64,000 nt of DNA from DUOX01 sp050944015 (GTDB taxonomy: Bacteria; Bacillota; Clostridia; Oscillospirales; Oscillospiraceae): contig JBMNQG010000004.1 in NCBI GenBank assembly GCA_050944015.1, positions 1 to 64,000 of the forward strand, read 5' to 3'. This document shows positions 1 through 7,564 of the stretch, piece by piece. Every line of letters begins with the position of its first letter. Positions within the stretch are counted from its first letter, which is position 1. The notes under the pieces were generated by a model. It was not told the DNA's origin. It made no database searches and worked only from the letters and a program-made list of their open reading frames with translations. The position numbers and the translations under genes were made by a program.

Positions 1-17
1 TTCTAAAGTGACTTTAG

Positions 18-233
18 TTAACAACGAGTAACCCCCAAAATATCCGCAGTTTTTATCAGCTTTCGGTAAAATTCCGATGAGCCATTTTTCATGAAATCGG
101 CTATTAGTTCGGCTACATATTGGAAAATGGGATTCATCAATGAATCTGGCAAGTATTCAGTGTCATTACGCATTTCACTCAGCGGTAAATCTTTCGAAAG
201 AGAATTAAAAGGGGTTTGGAATGAGTGAAACAA
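18..233 (-). CDS. Possible small hypothetical protein
   Basis: An open frame of 71 codons from a TTG at 233, with an in-frame ATG at codon 21. I see no convincing Shine-Dalgarno before either start and recognise no family. The C-terminal half is amphipathic. It lies just past the terminator of tRNA-Ala, so it may be spurious or a remnant of something inserted next to a tRNA gene. Treat as doubtful. Confidence 0.2.
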   Translation of the reverse strand: MFHSFQTPFNSLSKDLPLSEMRNDTEYLPDSLMNPIFQYVAELIADFMKNGSSEFYRKLIKTADILGVTRC

Positions 234-247
234 ACAACAAAAATGAA

Positions 248-280
248 AAAGGCTTCAAATCATTATGATTTGAAGCCTTT
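248..280 (-). terminator. Terminator of tRNA-Ala
   Basis: A perfect 15-bp inverted repeat with a 3-nt loop. On the minus strand it is followed by a T-rich tract (CATTTTTGTTG). It lies 5 nt beyond the CCA end of the tRNA and fits a rho-independent terminator. Confidence 0.8.
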
Positions 281-285
281 CCGTT

Positions 286-360
286 TGGTGGAGATGAAGG
301 GGGTCGAACCCTCGACCTCACGGATGCGAACCGTGCGCTCTCCCACTGAGCTACATCCCC
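286..360 (-). tRNA. tRNA-Ala (anticodon CGC)
   Basis: A 75-nt cloverleaf including an encoded CCA. The acceptor arm GGGGATG pairs with CATCTCC with one G-T pair. The anticodon loop is TTCGCAT, giving CGC, which reads GCG alanine codons. The D arm (TAGCTCAGTGGGAGAGC) and T arm (GTTCGACCC) are canonical. Transcription starts from the promoter at 512-539, so the primary transcript carries a leader with a truncated copy of this tRNA's 5' part. Confidence 0.93.
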
Positions 361-400
361 AGATATTTCCTATTTAGCGGGGCCTGCTGAGCGCCTAACT

Positions 401-435
401 TGGGCTCCCACTGAGCTACATCCCCAGATTTTTCC
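401..435 (-). repeat. Truncated duplicate of the tRNA-Ala 5' part
   Basis: On the minus strand 401-425 repeats the first 20 nt of tRNA-Ala exactly (acceptor 5' strand through D arm), with near-identical flanking sequence upstream (GGAAAAATCT versus GGAAATATCT). The match ends within the D stem, and no anticodon or T arm follows. It is a relic of duplication or recombination, not a functional tRNA. Confidence 0.8.
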
Positions 436-511
436 ATATTTTTCTTTGAGGACCATTGAGCTCATGATTCGCCCTTTTGGCGAGCCAATTGCCTGAATGG
501 AAACCTCCAAC

Positions 512-539
512 ATTATACCACACTTTTTGAAGTTGTAAA
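512..539 (-). promoter_or_regulatory. Promoter for tRNA-Ala transcript
   Basis: On the minus strand TTTACA (539-534) and TATAAT (517-512) are separated by 16 bp, a good housekeeping sigma-A promoter. It directs transcription leftward through the truncated tRNA copy into tRNA-Ala. Confidence 0.7.
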
Positions 540-563
540 GATGAAAAATATTTTTGGCTTGCC

Positions 564-592
564 TTGATAAACGGCCAAAAATGTAGTAAAAT
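564..592 (+). promoter_or_regulatory. Promoter of SRP RNA gene
   Basis: TTGATA (564-569) and TAAAAT (587-592) with a 17-bp spacer. The predicted start near 599-600 coincides with the 5' side of the closing helix of the SRP RNA. Confidence 0.75.
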
Positions 593-598
593 ACATGA

Positions 599-894
599 GC
601 GGCTTATGGCAAGGCTGCACTAGTCGGGGAGCTAGCGGTGCCCTGTACCTGCAATCCGCTACAGCAGGGACGAATTCCCGCCCCCGGAGGTACGATGTGT
701 TGTCTGACCGTGGTAAGTGGCGATGACGTTCCGGTCTTGCGCAACAGCAGCCCGTGAACCATGTCAGGCGGGGAACCGAGCAGCATTAAGCGGGTGTCGC
801 TGTGTGCCGCAAGGGTGCCGAAACTGAGTTAACTGCCCCGGTAACGGGCATATCGTAGTTTCAAAGGCGGGTGTGCAGTCTTGCCATGAGCCGC
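599..894 (+). ncRNA. ffs: Signal recognition particle RNA (large, scRNA type)
   Basis: RNA component of the signal recognition particle, which with Ffh targets nascent membrane proteins to the translocon. The ends (599-620 and 873-894) form a closing helix of about 22 bp with few mismatches. Inside are the GGTGCCCTGTACCTGCAATCC block typical of Bacillus/Clostridium scRNA and the apical Ffh-binding stem-loop GTCAGGCGGGGAACCGAGCAGC (around 763-784). The length of about 295 nt fits the Gram-positive type with an Alu domain rather than the short 4.5S type. A strong promoter precedes it and a terminator follows. Exact mature ends are estimated. Confidence 0.9.
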
Positions 895-941
895 TTCAAG
901 TATCCGAGAGGCGCTTTTTAGGCTTCCGGGTTCTGAGGCCG

Positions 942-985
942 AAAGCCCCGGGTTCGCACGAGCCGGTGCGGCGCGGGGGCTTTTT
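942..985 (+). terminator. Terminator after SRP RNA
   Basis: AAAGCCCC pairs with GGGGGCTTT and encloses a second small stem (CGCAC/GTGCG). A TTTTTC run follows. It separates ffs from dnaX. Confidence 0.65.
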
Positions 986-1053
986 CGCCCCATGACGCGG
1001 CCCCAGAGACAGTTTGACTGGAATATTTGCTTTACGAGATAGGGGGAGCGGTT

Positions 1054-2751
1054 ATGTATCAGGCCTTGTATAGAAAATGGCGACCCCGAACTTTTGACGA
1101 AGTGGCTGGCCAGCAGCATATAACCGAGACGCTGAAAAACCAGGTTAAAACCGGCAGGCTGAGCCACGCTTATTTGTTTATTGGAACCAGAGGCACTGGA
1201 AAGACAAGCTGTGCCAAGATTTTGGCCAAAGCCGTTAACTGTGAGGCTCCCATGAACGGGAACCCCTGCAATAAATGCCGCTCCTGTCTTGGAATCGACA
1301 GCGGCGCGGTAATGGACGTGGTGGAGCTGGACGCCGCCTCCAACAACAGCGTGGACAATGTCCGCGCCCTGCGGGATGAGGCAGTGTTTACCCCAGCTTT
1401 GGTAAAAAAGCGCGTCTACATCATCGATGAGGTGCATATGCTCTCAATGTCCGCTTTTAACGCCCTCCTTAAAATTTTGGAGGAGCCCCCCCAGCACCTC
1501 ATGTTTATTCTGGCCACTACCGAGCTGCACAAGGTGCCGGCCACAATACTTTCCCGATGCCAGAGGCACAGCTTTAAACGCCTGGATGCTGGGATTATTG
1601 CAAAACAGCTGATGTATGTGGCCCAACAGGAGAATATGGAGCTTGAGGAAGACGCGGCCGAGCTTTTGGGGAGGCTGGCGGAAGGCTCCATGCGCGACGG
1701 CCTGTCCCTTCTGGACCAGTGCGCTGGTGAAACAACAATTACTGCGGAAACAGTCCTATCAGCCATGGGGCTGGCCGGAAACTTCCGCATCCTGCGCATG
1801 ATGGAGCTTATAACCGAGAGGGATACGGCCCAGGTTTTGACCATGTTCCAGGAAATGTGGAGAGACGGCAAGGACCCGGCCACACTCCTGAACGAACTGG
1901 GCACCCTTCACAGGGACATAATTATGAGCATGGTGGCGCCCAGGAGCGCCGGCAGGCTGCTTTCGGGAGGGTATGACCTCAAGGCGCTGAAATCCTTTGC
2001 CGGGAAGCTGACTGCCGCCGAATATATGAGCAATCTCAGGTCAATACAGGACGCCCTTGGGCTCATGCGCAACAGCCAAAGCCCCAAAACCATTGCCGAG
2101 CTGTGCCTTATCGGGCTGTGCGAGCCCGACCTGGGCGACAGCCTGCCTGCCTTGAGGGCTAGGGTCTCAAGGCTGGAGGCACTGATTGAAACGGGAGCCC
2201 GGGTGATGTCCGAGGCTTCCGGTCCGTCGCCTGAGACGACGGCAGAACCCCTGCCTGCGCCTCATGAGGAGCATGTAGTGGAAGAAGCACCGGTGGAGGA
2301 TGACGTGCCCTGGAGTGAAGCCACCGGGGAGAAAGCAGCCTCCCCCAAAACGGGACCCTCTGAAACTGTACTGGAAGAGGGCACTCCCGCCCTGGATTAT
2401 CAGCACAGGGCGGAGGTTTCCGAAAATAATCCGGACAATCAGGCAGAGCTCTGGAAGCGTATGCTGGGGCTTATAAACAACAAAATCCCCATTGGTACCT
2501 ACAACATTTTAAGCGACGAGTTCCATGTCAGCGCTGAGTTTTCCAATGGAGCCTTGGTACTCAAGGTCAAGAACGGCTTTGCCATGGGCCTTATCAATAA
2601 GCCTGAAATAACGGACAGGATACGGGAAGCGGCCCGGGAGGTTTGCAAAGCGGCAGTTCCCATAAGACTGGAGGAGGAAGCCTCCCAAATGGGGATAAAT
2701 ATGGAAAAAATTGAGCAGCTCAAGAGATTTGGCAACGTTAAGTTTGAATAG
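1054..2751 (+). CDS. dnaX: DNA polymerase III subunit gamma/tau
   Basis: Clamp-loader ATPase that loads the sliding clamp and links the replicative polymerases. The ATG at 1054 was chosen because an AGGGGGAG ribosome site precedes it and the protein then begins MYQALYRKWRP as in the family. The AAA+ domain shows Walker A GTRGTGKTS (about 44-52), zinc cysteines C63/C72/C75/C78, the Walker B region VYIIDEVHML (about 121-130) and ATT sensor 1. An acidic, proline-rich linker near 400-450 precedes a tau-like C-terminal domain. Length is 565 aa. It heads a rightward operon with ybaB, 11 nt downstream, a pairing common in bacteria. No slippery A-run for frameshifting was seen. Confidence 0.97.
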   Translation: MYQALYRKWRPRTFDEVAGQQHITETLKNQVKTGRLSHAYLFIGTRGTGKTSCAKILAKAVNCEAPMNGNPCNKCRSCLGIDSGAVMDVVELDAASNNSVDNVRALRDEAVFTPALVKKRVYIIDEVHMLSMSAFNALLKILEEPPQHLMFILATTELHKVPATILSRCQRHSFKRLDAGIIAKQLMYVAQQENMELEEDAAELLGRLAEGSMRDGLSLLDQCAGETTITAETVLSAMGLAGNFRILRMMELITERDTAQVLTMFQEMWRDGKDPATLLNELGTLHRDIIMSMVAPRSAGRLLSGGYDLKALKSFAGKLTAAEYMSNLRSIQDALGLMRNSQSPKTIAELCLIGLCEPDLGDSLPALRARVSRLEALIETGARVMSEASGPSPETTAEPLPAPHEEHVVEEAPVEDDVPWSEATGEKAASPKTGPSETVLEEGTPALDYQHRAEVSENNPDNQAELWKRMLGLINNKIPIGTYNILSDEFHVSAEFSNGALVLKVKNGFAMGLINKPEITDRIREAAREVCKAAVPIRLEEEASQMGINMEKIEQLKRFGNVKFE

Positions 2752-2762
2752 GAGGATTGATT

Positions 2763-3104
2763 ATGGCCAAAGGCGGTTTTCGTGGTTCCATGCCCCGCGG
2801 GGGAATGAATATGAACATGTTGAAGCAGGCTCAAAAAATGCAGCAGGATTTGCTGAAAATCCAGGAAGAGCTGGAAAATAGAGAATATACCGCCACCGCC
2901 GGAGGCGGTGCGGTAACCGCGACTGTCAGCGGCAAACGGGAACTGACTGCCCTGGAGATAAACCCCGACGTTGTGGATCCTGAGGATATTGAAATGCTGC
3001 AGGACATGGTGATTGCCGCAGTTAACGAGGCCCTCCGTAAGGCGGAGAGCGCCATGGCCGAGGGAATGTCCAAGGTTACCGGGGGTCTAAACTTCGGATT
3101 ATAG
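2763..3104 (+). CDS. YbaB/EbfC family nucleoid-associated protein
   Basis: A small DNA-binding protein of 113 aa, whose family forms homodimers and coats the nucleoid. The ATG at 2763 has AGGAGG 7 nt upstream. A glycine/methionine-rich N-terminus (GGFRGSMPRGGMNMNM) is followed by the family helix (LKQAQKMQQDLLKIQEELEN) and the core strands ending in MSKVTGGLN. The gene follows dnaX closely, the usual context, often with recR, which is absent here. A role in replication or recombination is inferred from that context only. Confidence 0.92.
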   Translation: MAKGGFRGSMPRGGMNMNMLKQAQKMQQDLLKIQEELENREYTATAGGGAVTATVSGKRELTALEINPDVVDPEDIEMLQDMVIAAVNEALRKAESAMAEGMSKVTGGLNFGL

Positions 3105-3125
3105 GCCGGAAGGAATATTCCTGTC

Positions 3126-4097
3126 ATGATGGAGACTGCTATGCAAATTACTGTTATTGGGTGCGGCCGCTGGGGTTCCTTCATTGTCTGGTATCTGAAC
3201 AGGGTAGGGCATTCGGTTGCTCTGTACGGACGGAAGGATTCCCCCAACATGAGGCGCTTTATGGCTACCAGGCAGAACGAATATCTGACTTTACCGGAGT
3301 CTGTATCCCTGACCTGTGATTTGGCGGCAGCCAAGGCGTCGGACATCATTGTTATTTCCATAAACTCTCAGGGGCTGTCCGCACTTATGGAGGAAATGAA
3401 GCCCCTGGAACTGAAAAACAAGATAATTGTACTGTGCATGAAGGGCATTGAAATCGACACTGGGCGCCGCCTGTCCCAGGTGGCCAGGGACGCTATAGAC
3501 GACTCCAATAAGATAGCAGTCTGGCTGGGGCCGGGGCACGTGCAGGAATTCGTCCGGGGTGTACCCAACTGCATGGTGATAGACAGCGAGAACGAGGAAG
3601 TAAAGCAAACCTTAGTGGAGGCCTTCTCCAGCGAGCTGATACGTTTTTACTACGGTAACGACCTGATTGGAAACGAGATAGGGGCGGCGGCAAAGAACGT
3701 CATAGGCATAGCCGCTGGTCTGCTGGATGGGCTTGGGCTTTCAACTCTTAAAGGGGCCCTCATGTCAAGAGGCGCCAGGGAGGTGGCCAGGCTTATATCC
3801 GCCATGGGCGGCAACGAGCTGACTGCCTACGGCCTGTGCCATCTTGGAGACTATGAGGCCACCATCTTTTCCGAGCACAGCCACAACCGTAATTTCGGAG
3901 AACTGTTCGCAAAGGGGCAAAAATTCGACAAAATGGCAGAGGGCTATTATACTGCCCGCGCAATCATAAAGCTGGCCAGGGAGTATCAGGTGGAACTGCC
4001 CATTTGCAGCTCGGTATACGCAATATTGTACGAAAACGCCGACCCCAGGGAGGTTTTGGAGTCGCTGTTTACCCGGAGTATCAAAAAGGAGTTTTAA
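3126..4097 (+). CDS. gpsA: NAD(P)H-dependent glycerol-3-phosphate dehydrogenase
   Basis: Makes sn-glycerol 3-phosphate from dihydroxyacetone phosphate for phospholipid synthesis, in the cytosol. The N-terminal Rossmann motif is VIGCGRWGS. The C-terminal domain carries the family signature NEIGAAAKNVIGIAAGLLDGLG with the catalytic lysine. Length 323 aa is usual. Two starts are possible: ATG 3126 with GGAAGGA about 12 nt upstream, or ATG 3141 (MQITVIG), which would put the Rossmann strand right at the start. It is third in the dnaX unit and ends in a terminator overlapping its stop codon. Confidence 0.92.
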   Translation: MMETAMQITVIGCGRWGSFIVWYLNRVGHSVALYGRKDSPNMRRFMATRQNEYLTLPESVSLTCDLAAAKASDIIVISINSQGLSALMEEMKPLELKNKIIVLCMKGIEIDTGRRLSQVARDAIDDSNKIAVWLGPGHVQEFVRGVPNCMVIDSENEEVKQTLVEAFSSELIRFYYGNDLIGNEIGAAAKNVIGIAAGLLDGLGLSTLKGALMSRGAREVARLISAMGGNELTAYGLCHLGDYEATIFSEHSHNRNFGELFAKGQKFDKMAEGYYTARAIIKLAREYQVELPICSSVYAILYENADPREVLESLFTRSIKKEF

Positions 4098-4112
4098 AAA
4101 CTCCTTTTTGCG
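4083..4112 (+). terminator. Terminator overlapping gpsA stop codon
   Basis: AAAAAGGAGTTT and AAACTCCTTTTT form a hairpin whose loop contains the TAA stop, and the T-run is part of the 3' arm. It ends the dnaX-ybaB-gpsA unit. Confidence 0.8.
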
Positions 4113-4135
4113 TGGTACATAGCCATAATATAGCG

Positions 4136-4169
4136 AAAAAGCGAAAGAGATTGGCTCTTTCGCTTTTTT
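4136..4169. terminator. Bidirectional terminator between gpsA and repressor gene
   Basis: A 14-bp stem (AAAAAGCGAAAGAG with its complement) has T-runs on both strands. It ends just before the stop codon of the leftward repressor gene and backs up the gpsA terminator. Confidence 0.75.
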
Positions 4170-4175
4170 ATTTCA

Positions 4176-4895
4176 TTACCTCATTACCGATTTGCCCACA
4201 ACCTTGCCTAAAATCCTAAGCTCCAGCGGGTCCGTAACCACGATGTCGGGGTAGTTGGGGTTCAGAGATTGAAGCCTGACTCCGCTTACCCTGTTCCGGA
4301 GGCGCTTGAGATAGGCGTTTCCGTCGTAGAGAAAGACGCCAATCTCCCCGTGGTTGAGGGTGTTTTGCTGGTACACCCAGGCTATCTGCCCGTCTTTGAA
4401 TTCCGGCTCCATGCTGTCCCCGGACACTCGGACGCCGAAATTCGCGCTGAGGGGCACATCGTCCCCCACAGGGATCAGCTCGTAGTCGCTGCTGTCCAAA
4501 AACTGGCCGGTGCCGGCGGAAACGGCCATGCTGTACAGGGGAAGGCTCCTGACATCCGTTAGGTGCGCCGGCACGTCTGCGCCGGAATAAAGCCCGCTGG
4601 CACGAAGCAGGTCCGCGTATTCGTATACTTTTTTCCGCCCCTTGTTGTTGAGGCCGGCCAAAAAGCCCCTGTCCGTTTTGCCCATAAATACCCCGGTGAT
4701 ATCCACCACGTCCAGCAGGTCGCAAAGAACCAAAAACTGCCTGGCGTTGGGCAGGGAAGACCCGCTCTCCCACTTGGAGATTGCCTGATTTGTGACTTCA
4801 ATCCCTCTTTTGGCCAGCATATCGGCCAGTTCCTTTTGAGAAAGCTTTTTCTTTTTTCTCAGTGCGGCTAATGTTTCACCCAAGGTATTGTTCAC
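4176..4895 (-). CDS. XRE-family self-cleaving (S24/LexA-type) repressor
   Basis: A 239-aa transcription factor starting at GTG 4895 (GAGGTG 7 nt upstream). Residues about 5-60 form an XRE helix-turn-helix (LSQKELADML, TNQAISKWESG). The C-terminal half is an S24/LexA-CI-UmuD peptidase with an Ala-Gly cleavage site (A127-G128 in SAGTGQ), nucleophile Ser161 in VSGDSMEPEF and Lys197 in AYLKRL. RecA-stimulated self-cleavage in response to DNA damage is the known behaviour of the family. The divergent gene is a Y-family polymerase with operator-like repeats between, so this is probably its local SOS-type repressor, similar in design to lactococcal HdiR or phage CI. Its identity as an SOS regulator is inference. 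Confidence 0.88.
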   Translation of the reverse strand: MNNTLGETLAALRKKKKLSQKELADMLAKRGIEVTNQAISKWESGSSLPNARQFLVLCDLLDVVDITGVFMGKTDRGFLAGLNNKGRKKVYEYADLLRASGLYSGADVPAHLTDVRSLPLYSMAVSAGTGQFLDSSDYELIPVGDDVPLSANFGVRVSGDSMEPEFKDGQIAWVYQQNTLNHGEIGVFLYDGNAYLKRLRNRVSGVRLQSLNPNYPDIVVTDPLELRILGKVVGKSVMR

Positions 4896-4960
4896 AGCTA
4901 CCACCTCACACCACAGTATATAGTATGAGCCGCGAAAAAGCAAGAAAATATTTCATTTTA

Positions 4961-5038
4961 TATCCTAATAAGATAATAATGCGTGCTTTACATATCCTAA
5001 AAGTTGATATATAATACTGTTGTTATCTTATTGGGAGA
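4961..5038. promoter_or_regulatory. Operator cluster between repressor and Y-polymerase genes
   Basis: Three related sites. Site 1 (4961-4975, TATCCTAATAAGATA) is an imperfect 15-bp palindrome. Site 3 (5024-5038, TATCTTATTGGGAGA) is nearly its reverse complement. Site 2 (4993-5009, TATCCTAAAAGTTGATA) keeps the TATC/GATA ends with a longer centre. Site 2 exactly fills the spacer of the polymerase promoter and site 3 lies over the expected transcription start. Site 1 overlaps an AT-rich block that may hold the repressor's own -10. Confidence 0.6.
4987..5015 (+). promoter_or_regulatory. Promoter of the Y-family polymerase gene
   Basis: TTTACA (4987-4992) and a perfect TATAAT (5010-5015) are 17 bp apart. 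The spacer is one of the putative operators, so bound repressor would exclude RNA polymerase. Confidence 0.8.
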
Positions 5039-5043
5039 ATAAC

Positions 5044-6273
5044 ATGGAAAGAATTATCCTGCATTCGGACATAAACTCGTGCTATGCCAATATAGAGATG
5101 CTGCACCATCCCCAGCTGCGGGGACTCCCTGTGGCGGTGGGGGGCAGCCAGGAGGACAGACACGGCATTATTTTGGCAAAGGAAGAGCTGGCTAAAAAAT
5201 GCGGTGTTAAGACCGGCATGACCATATGGCAGGCCAAAAGGCTGTGCCCGGAGCTGGTAATTTTGCCGCCCAGAATGGACTTGTATTTAGAATATTCATA
5301 TAAGGTTCGGAAGATTTACGCCGACTACACGGATTTGCTGGAGCCCTTCGGAATAGACGAGTGCTGGCTGGACATGACGGGCTGCGTACCTCCGGGCAAG
5401 GGGAAGGCTGTGGCGGAAGAAATCGGCAATCGGGTAAAAAAAGATACAGGGCTCACCGTAAGCATAGGGGTCAGCTGGAACAAGGTGTTTGCAAAGCTGG
5501 GCTCCGACTACAAAAAGCCTGATGCTGTGACTGTAATAGACAGGGGAAGGTATAAGGATATGGTCTGGCCCCTGCCCGTAGAGAATCTGCTTTATGTAGG
5601 GCCCAGTACCTCAAGGAAGCTGCGGGGAATGGGGATAGACACAATCGGCTGCCTGGCGGCGGCAGACCCGGAAACCCTCCGGCTGCGGCTGGGGAAGATG
5701 GGCCTGGTAATCCACTCCTTTGCCAACGGGCTGGACAATTCTCCGGTGGTGCGGGAGGACCTGGCGCCGCCCGTAAAGTCCATAGGAAACAGCACCACCA
5801 CGCCCCGGGACCTTGTAAACGACAGGGAGGCGTGGGTGACCCTGGCGGCCCTTGCGGAAAGCGTGGGCATGCGCCTCCGCGAAAACGGGTTTATGTGCCG
5901 GACGGTGGAGGTGTCCGTAAGGGACGACAGCCTGAACTGGCGCAGCCGCCAGTTAAAGCTGCCCTACGCCACCGACATAACCAGGGAAATAGCCGACATA
6001 AGCTTCCGGCTTTTTAAAAGCCTTCACATGTGGCCCGCACCCGTCCGAAGCCTTGGAATCAGGTGCACCGACCTGGTGCCGGTAAGTTTTCCCGAGCAGC
6101 TGAGCCTTTTTTCCGACTATGAAAAGCGGGACAGGCAGCGCCAGCTGGACAGGGTTATGGACGATATACGGAGAAAGCACGGTTTTGGCATAATAAAACG
6201 CGCCGCCGTTCTGGAAAACGGCGGCGCGGATGTGCTCCATAAAGGGGCTGGCAGCCTTCCGGGAGCGCTGTGA
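5044..6273 (+). CDS. dinB: DNA polymerase IV (Y-family, DinB/UmuC type)
   Basis: Translesion DNA polymerase of 409 aa. The ATG at 5044 has TTGGGAG 7-8 nt upstream. Catalytic acidic residues are visible in HSDINSCYANIE (D9) and GIDECWLD (D105, E106). The palm/fingers are followed by a helix-hairpin-helix thumb (LLYVGPSTSRKLRGMGI) and little-finger domain (VKSIGNSTTTPRDL). The C-terminus has no clear beta-clamp motif except possibly EQLSLFS near residue 357, which resembles QLxLF clamp-binding peptides. Expression is probably controlled by the divergent self-cleaving repressor. The stop codon abuts the stop of the convergent proA. Confidence 0.93.
   Translation: MERIILHSDINSCYANIEMLHHPQLRGLPVAVGGSQEDRHGIILAKEELAKKCGVKTGMTIWQAKRLCPELVILPPRMDLYLEYSYKVRKIYADYTDLLEPFGIDECWLDMTGCVPPGKGKAVAEEIGNRVKKDTGLTVSIGVSWNKVFAKLGSDYKKPDAVTVIDRGRYKDMVWPLPVENLLYVGPSTSRKLRGMGIDTIGCLAAADPETLRLRLGKMGLVIHSFANGLDNSPVVREDLAPPVKSIGNSTTTPRDLVNDREAWVTLAALAESVGMRLRENGFMCRTVEVSVRDDSLNWRSRQLKLPYATDITREIADISFRLFKSLHMWPAPVRSLGIRCTDLVPVSFPEQLSLFSDYEKRDRQRQLDRVMDDIRRKHGFGIIKRAAVLENGGADVLHKGAGSLPGAL
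6199..6228. terminator. GC-rich hairpin inside the dinB 3' end
   Basis: A perfect 12-bp GC-rich inverted repeat with a 6-nt loop, located 45-74 nt before the dinB stop. The convergent dinB and proA genes have no intergenic space, so this hairpin may limit read-through. It lacks a T-run, so ordinary rho-independent termination is uncertain. Confidence 0.4.
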
Positions 6274-7521
6274 CTACCGTATTTGGCCGCTGCCGTATAC
6301 AACGTATTTGCAGCTGGTCAGCTCCCGCAGGCCCATGGGGCCCCGTGCGTGCATCTTTTGAGTGGATATGCCAATTTCTGCTCCAAGGCCGAACTCCCCG
6401 CCGTCGGTGAAACGGGTGGAGGCGTTTACGTACACCGCCGCCGCGTCGACCTCCTGCAGGAACCGCTGGGAGTTTAAGTAATCGGAGGTGATTATGGCCT
6501 CGGAATGGCCCGTGCCGTATCTGGCAATGTGCTCCATGGCCTCGTCTATTCCCGAGACGACCTTGACGGCCAGAATGTAATCGCCGTATTCCGTGGCCCA
6601 ATCCTCCTCGGTGGCGGGCACCACGCAGGAGCCAAGAATTGACTGGGTTTCGGCATCCCCCCGCAGCTCCACATTGTATTCGTCAAGAGCGGGCTTCAGC
6701 ATAGGCAGGAACCTGGCGGCAACGGAGCGGGCCACCAGGAGGGTCTCCATGGCGTTGCAGACCGAAGGCCGGCTGCACTTGGCGTTGCGGACTATGTTGA
6801 CGGCCATGTTCAGGTCCGCGCTGTTGTCCACATAGACGTGGCAGTTGCCTACGCCCGTTTCGATTACAGGGACGGTGGCGTTTTCCACAACGGAGCGTAT
6901 CAGCCCGGCTCCGCCCCGGGGTATGAGCAGGTCCACATACTGGTGCAGCCTCATGAGCTCGGTTGCGCTTTCACGGCTGGTGTCCTGCACCAGGGAGATG
7001 CAGTCTGCGGGCAGGCCGGCGCCATCTATGGCTTCCCGCATTATGTCAACCAGCACCTTGTTGGACTCAAAGGCCTCCTTGCCGCCCCGGAGTATGACCG
7101 CATTGCCGGATTTAAGGCAAAGTACGGCGGAGTCCACGGTTACGTTGGGCCTGGATTCGTAAATCATGGCGATGACGCCCAGGGGCACCCGTACCTGGGC
7201 GATGGTGAGGCCGTTGGGGCGCTTTACCATGGAAACGGCCTCGCCTATGGGGTCGGGGAGGGCGGCAACCTGACTTACTCCCTCCACTATGCCGTCGATG
7301 CGCGCTGGGGTTAGGGCAAGGCGGTCCTGCATGGCGCGGCTCATGCCGCTGGCCACCGCGTTTTTCATATCCTGGTCGTTGGCGGCCAGGATTCTTTCTT
7401 TTTGGGAGCTTAAAGCCTTTGCGATTGCCATGAGGGCGGCGTTTTTCTCCTGGGTGCTGCAGACGGCCAGGCGTCTCGACGCGGCCTTTGCGGCTTTGCC
7501 CTGAAGTTCCAAAGCGGTCAT
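6274..7521 (-). CDS. proA: Gamma-glutamyl phosphate reductase
   Basis: Second step of proline synthesis: NADPH reduction of glutamyl 5-phosphate to glutamate semialdehyde. The ATG at 7521 (415 aa) was chosen because AAAGGAGG precedes it by 7 nt; the frame stays open upstream without support. An aldehyde dehydrogenase fold is seen, with the catalytic cysteine region KCSRPSVCNAMETLL and the motif ESRPNVTVDSAVLCLKSGNAVILRGGK (split here: ESRPNVTVDS, then GNAVILRGGK). It is translated 43 nt downstream of proB in the same direction, a standard proBA operon. Confidence 0.96.
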   Translation of the reverse strand: MTALELQGKAAKAASRRLAVCSTQEKNAALMAIAKALSSQKERILAANDQDMKNAVASGMSRAMQDRLALTPARIDGIVEGVSQVAALPDPIGEAVSMVKRPNGLTIAQVRVPLGVIAMIYESRPNVTVDSAVLCLKSGNAVILRGGKEAFESNKVLVDIMREAIDGAGLPADCISLVQDTSRESATELMRLHQYVDLLIPRGGAGLIRSVVENATVPVIETGVGNCHVYVDNSADLNMAVNIVRNAKCSRPSVCNAMETLLVARSVAARFLPMLKPALDEYNVELRGDAETQSILGSCVVPATEEDWATEYGDYILAVKVVSGIDEAMEHIARYGTGHSEAIITSDYLNSQRFLQEVDAAAVYVNASTRFTDGGEFGLGAEIGISTQKMHARGPMGLRELTSCKYVVYGSGQIR

Positions 7522-7564
7522 GCTTTTTACCTCCTTTGAGGCGGGAGGCCCCCGCCGTACTTTG

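Noticed and set aside
360..505. 31-codon minus frame running through the truncated tRNA copy
   Set aside because: No ribosome site and the product is derived from tRNA-like sequence.
829..1437. 202-codon minus-strand frame across SRP RNA and dnaX
   Set aside because: It is a shadow of dnaX and of a structured RNA; no ribosome site or family resemblance.
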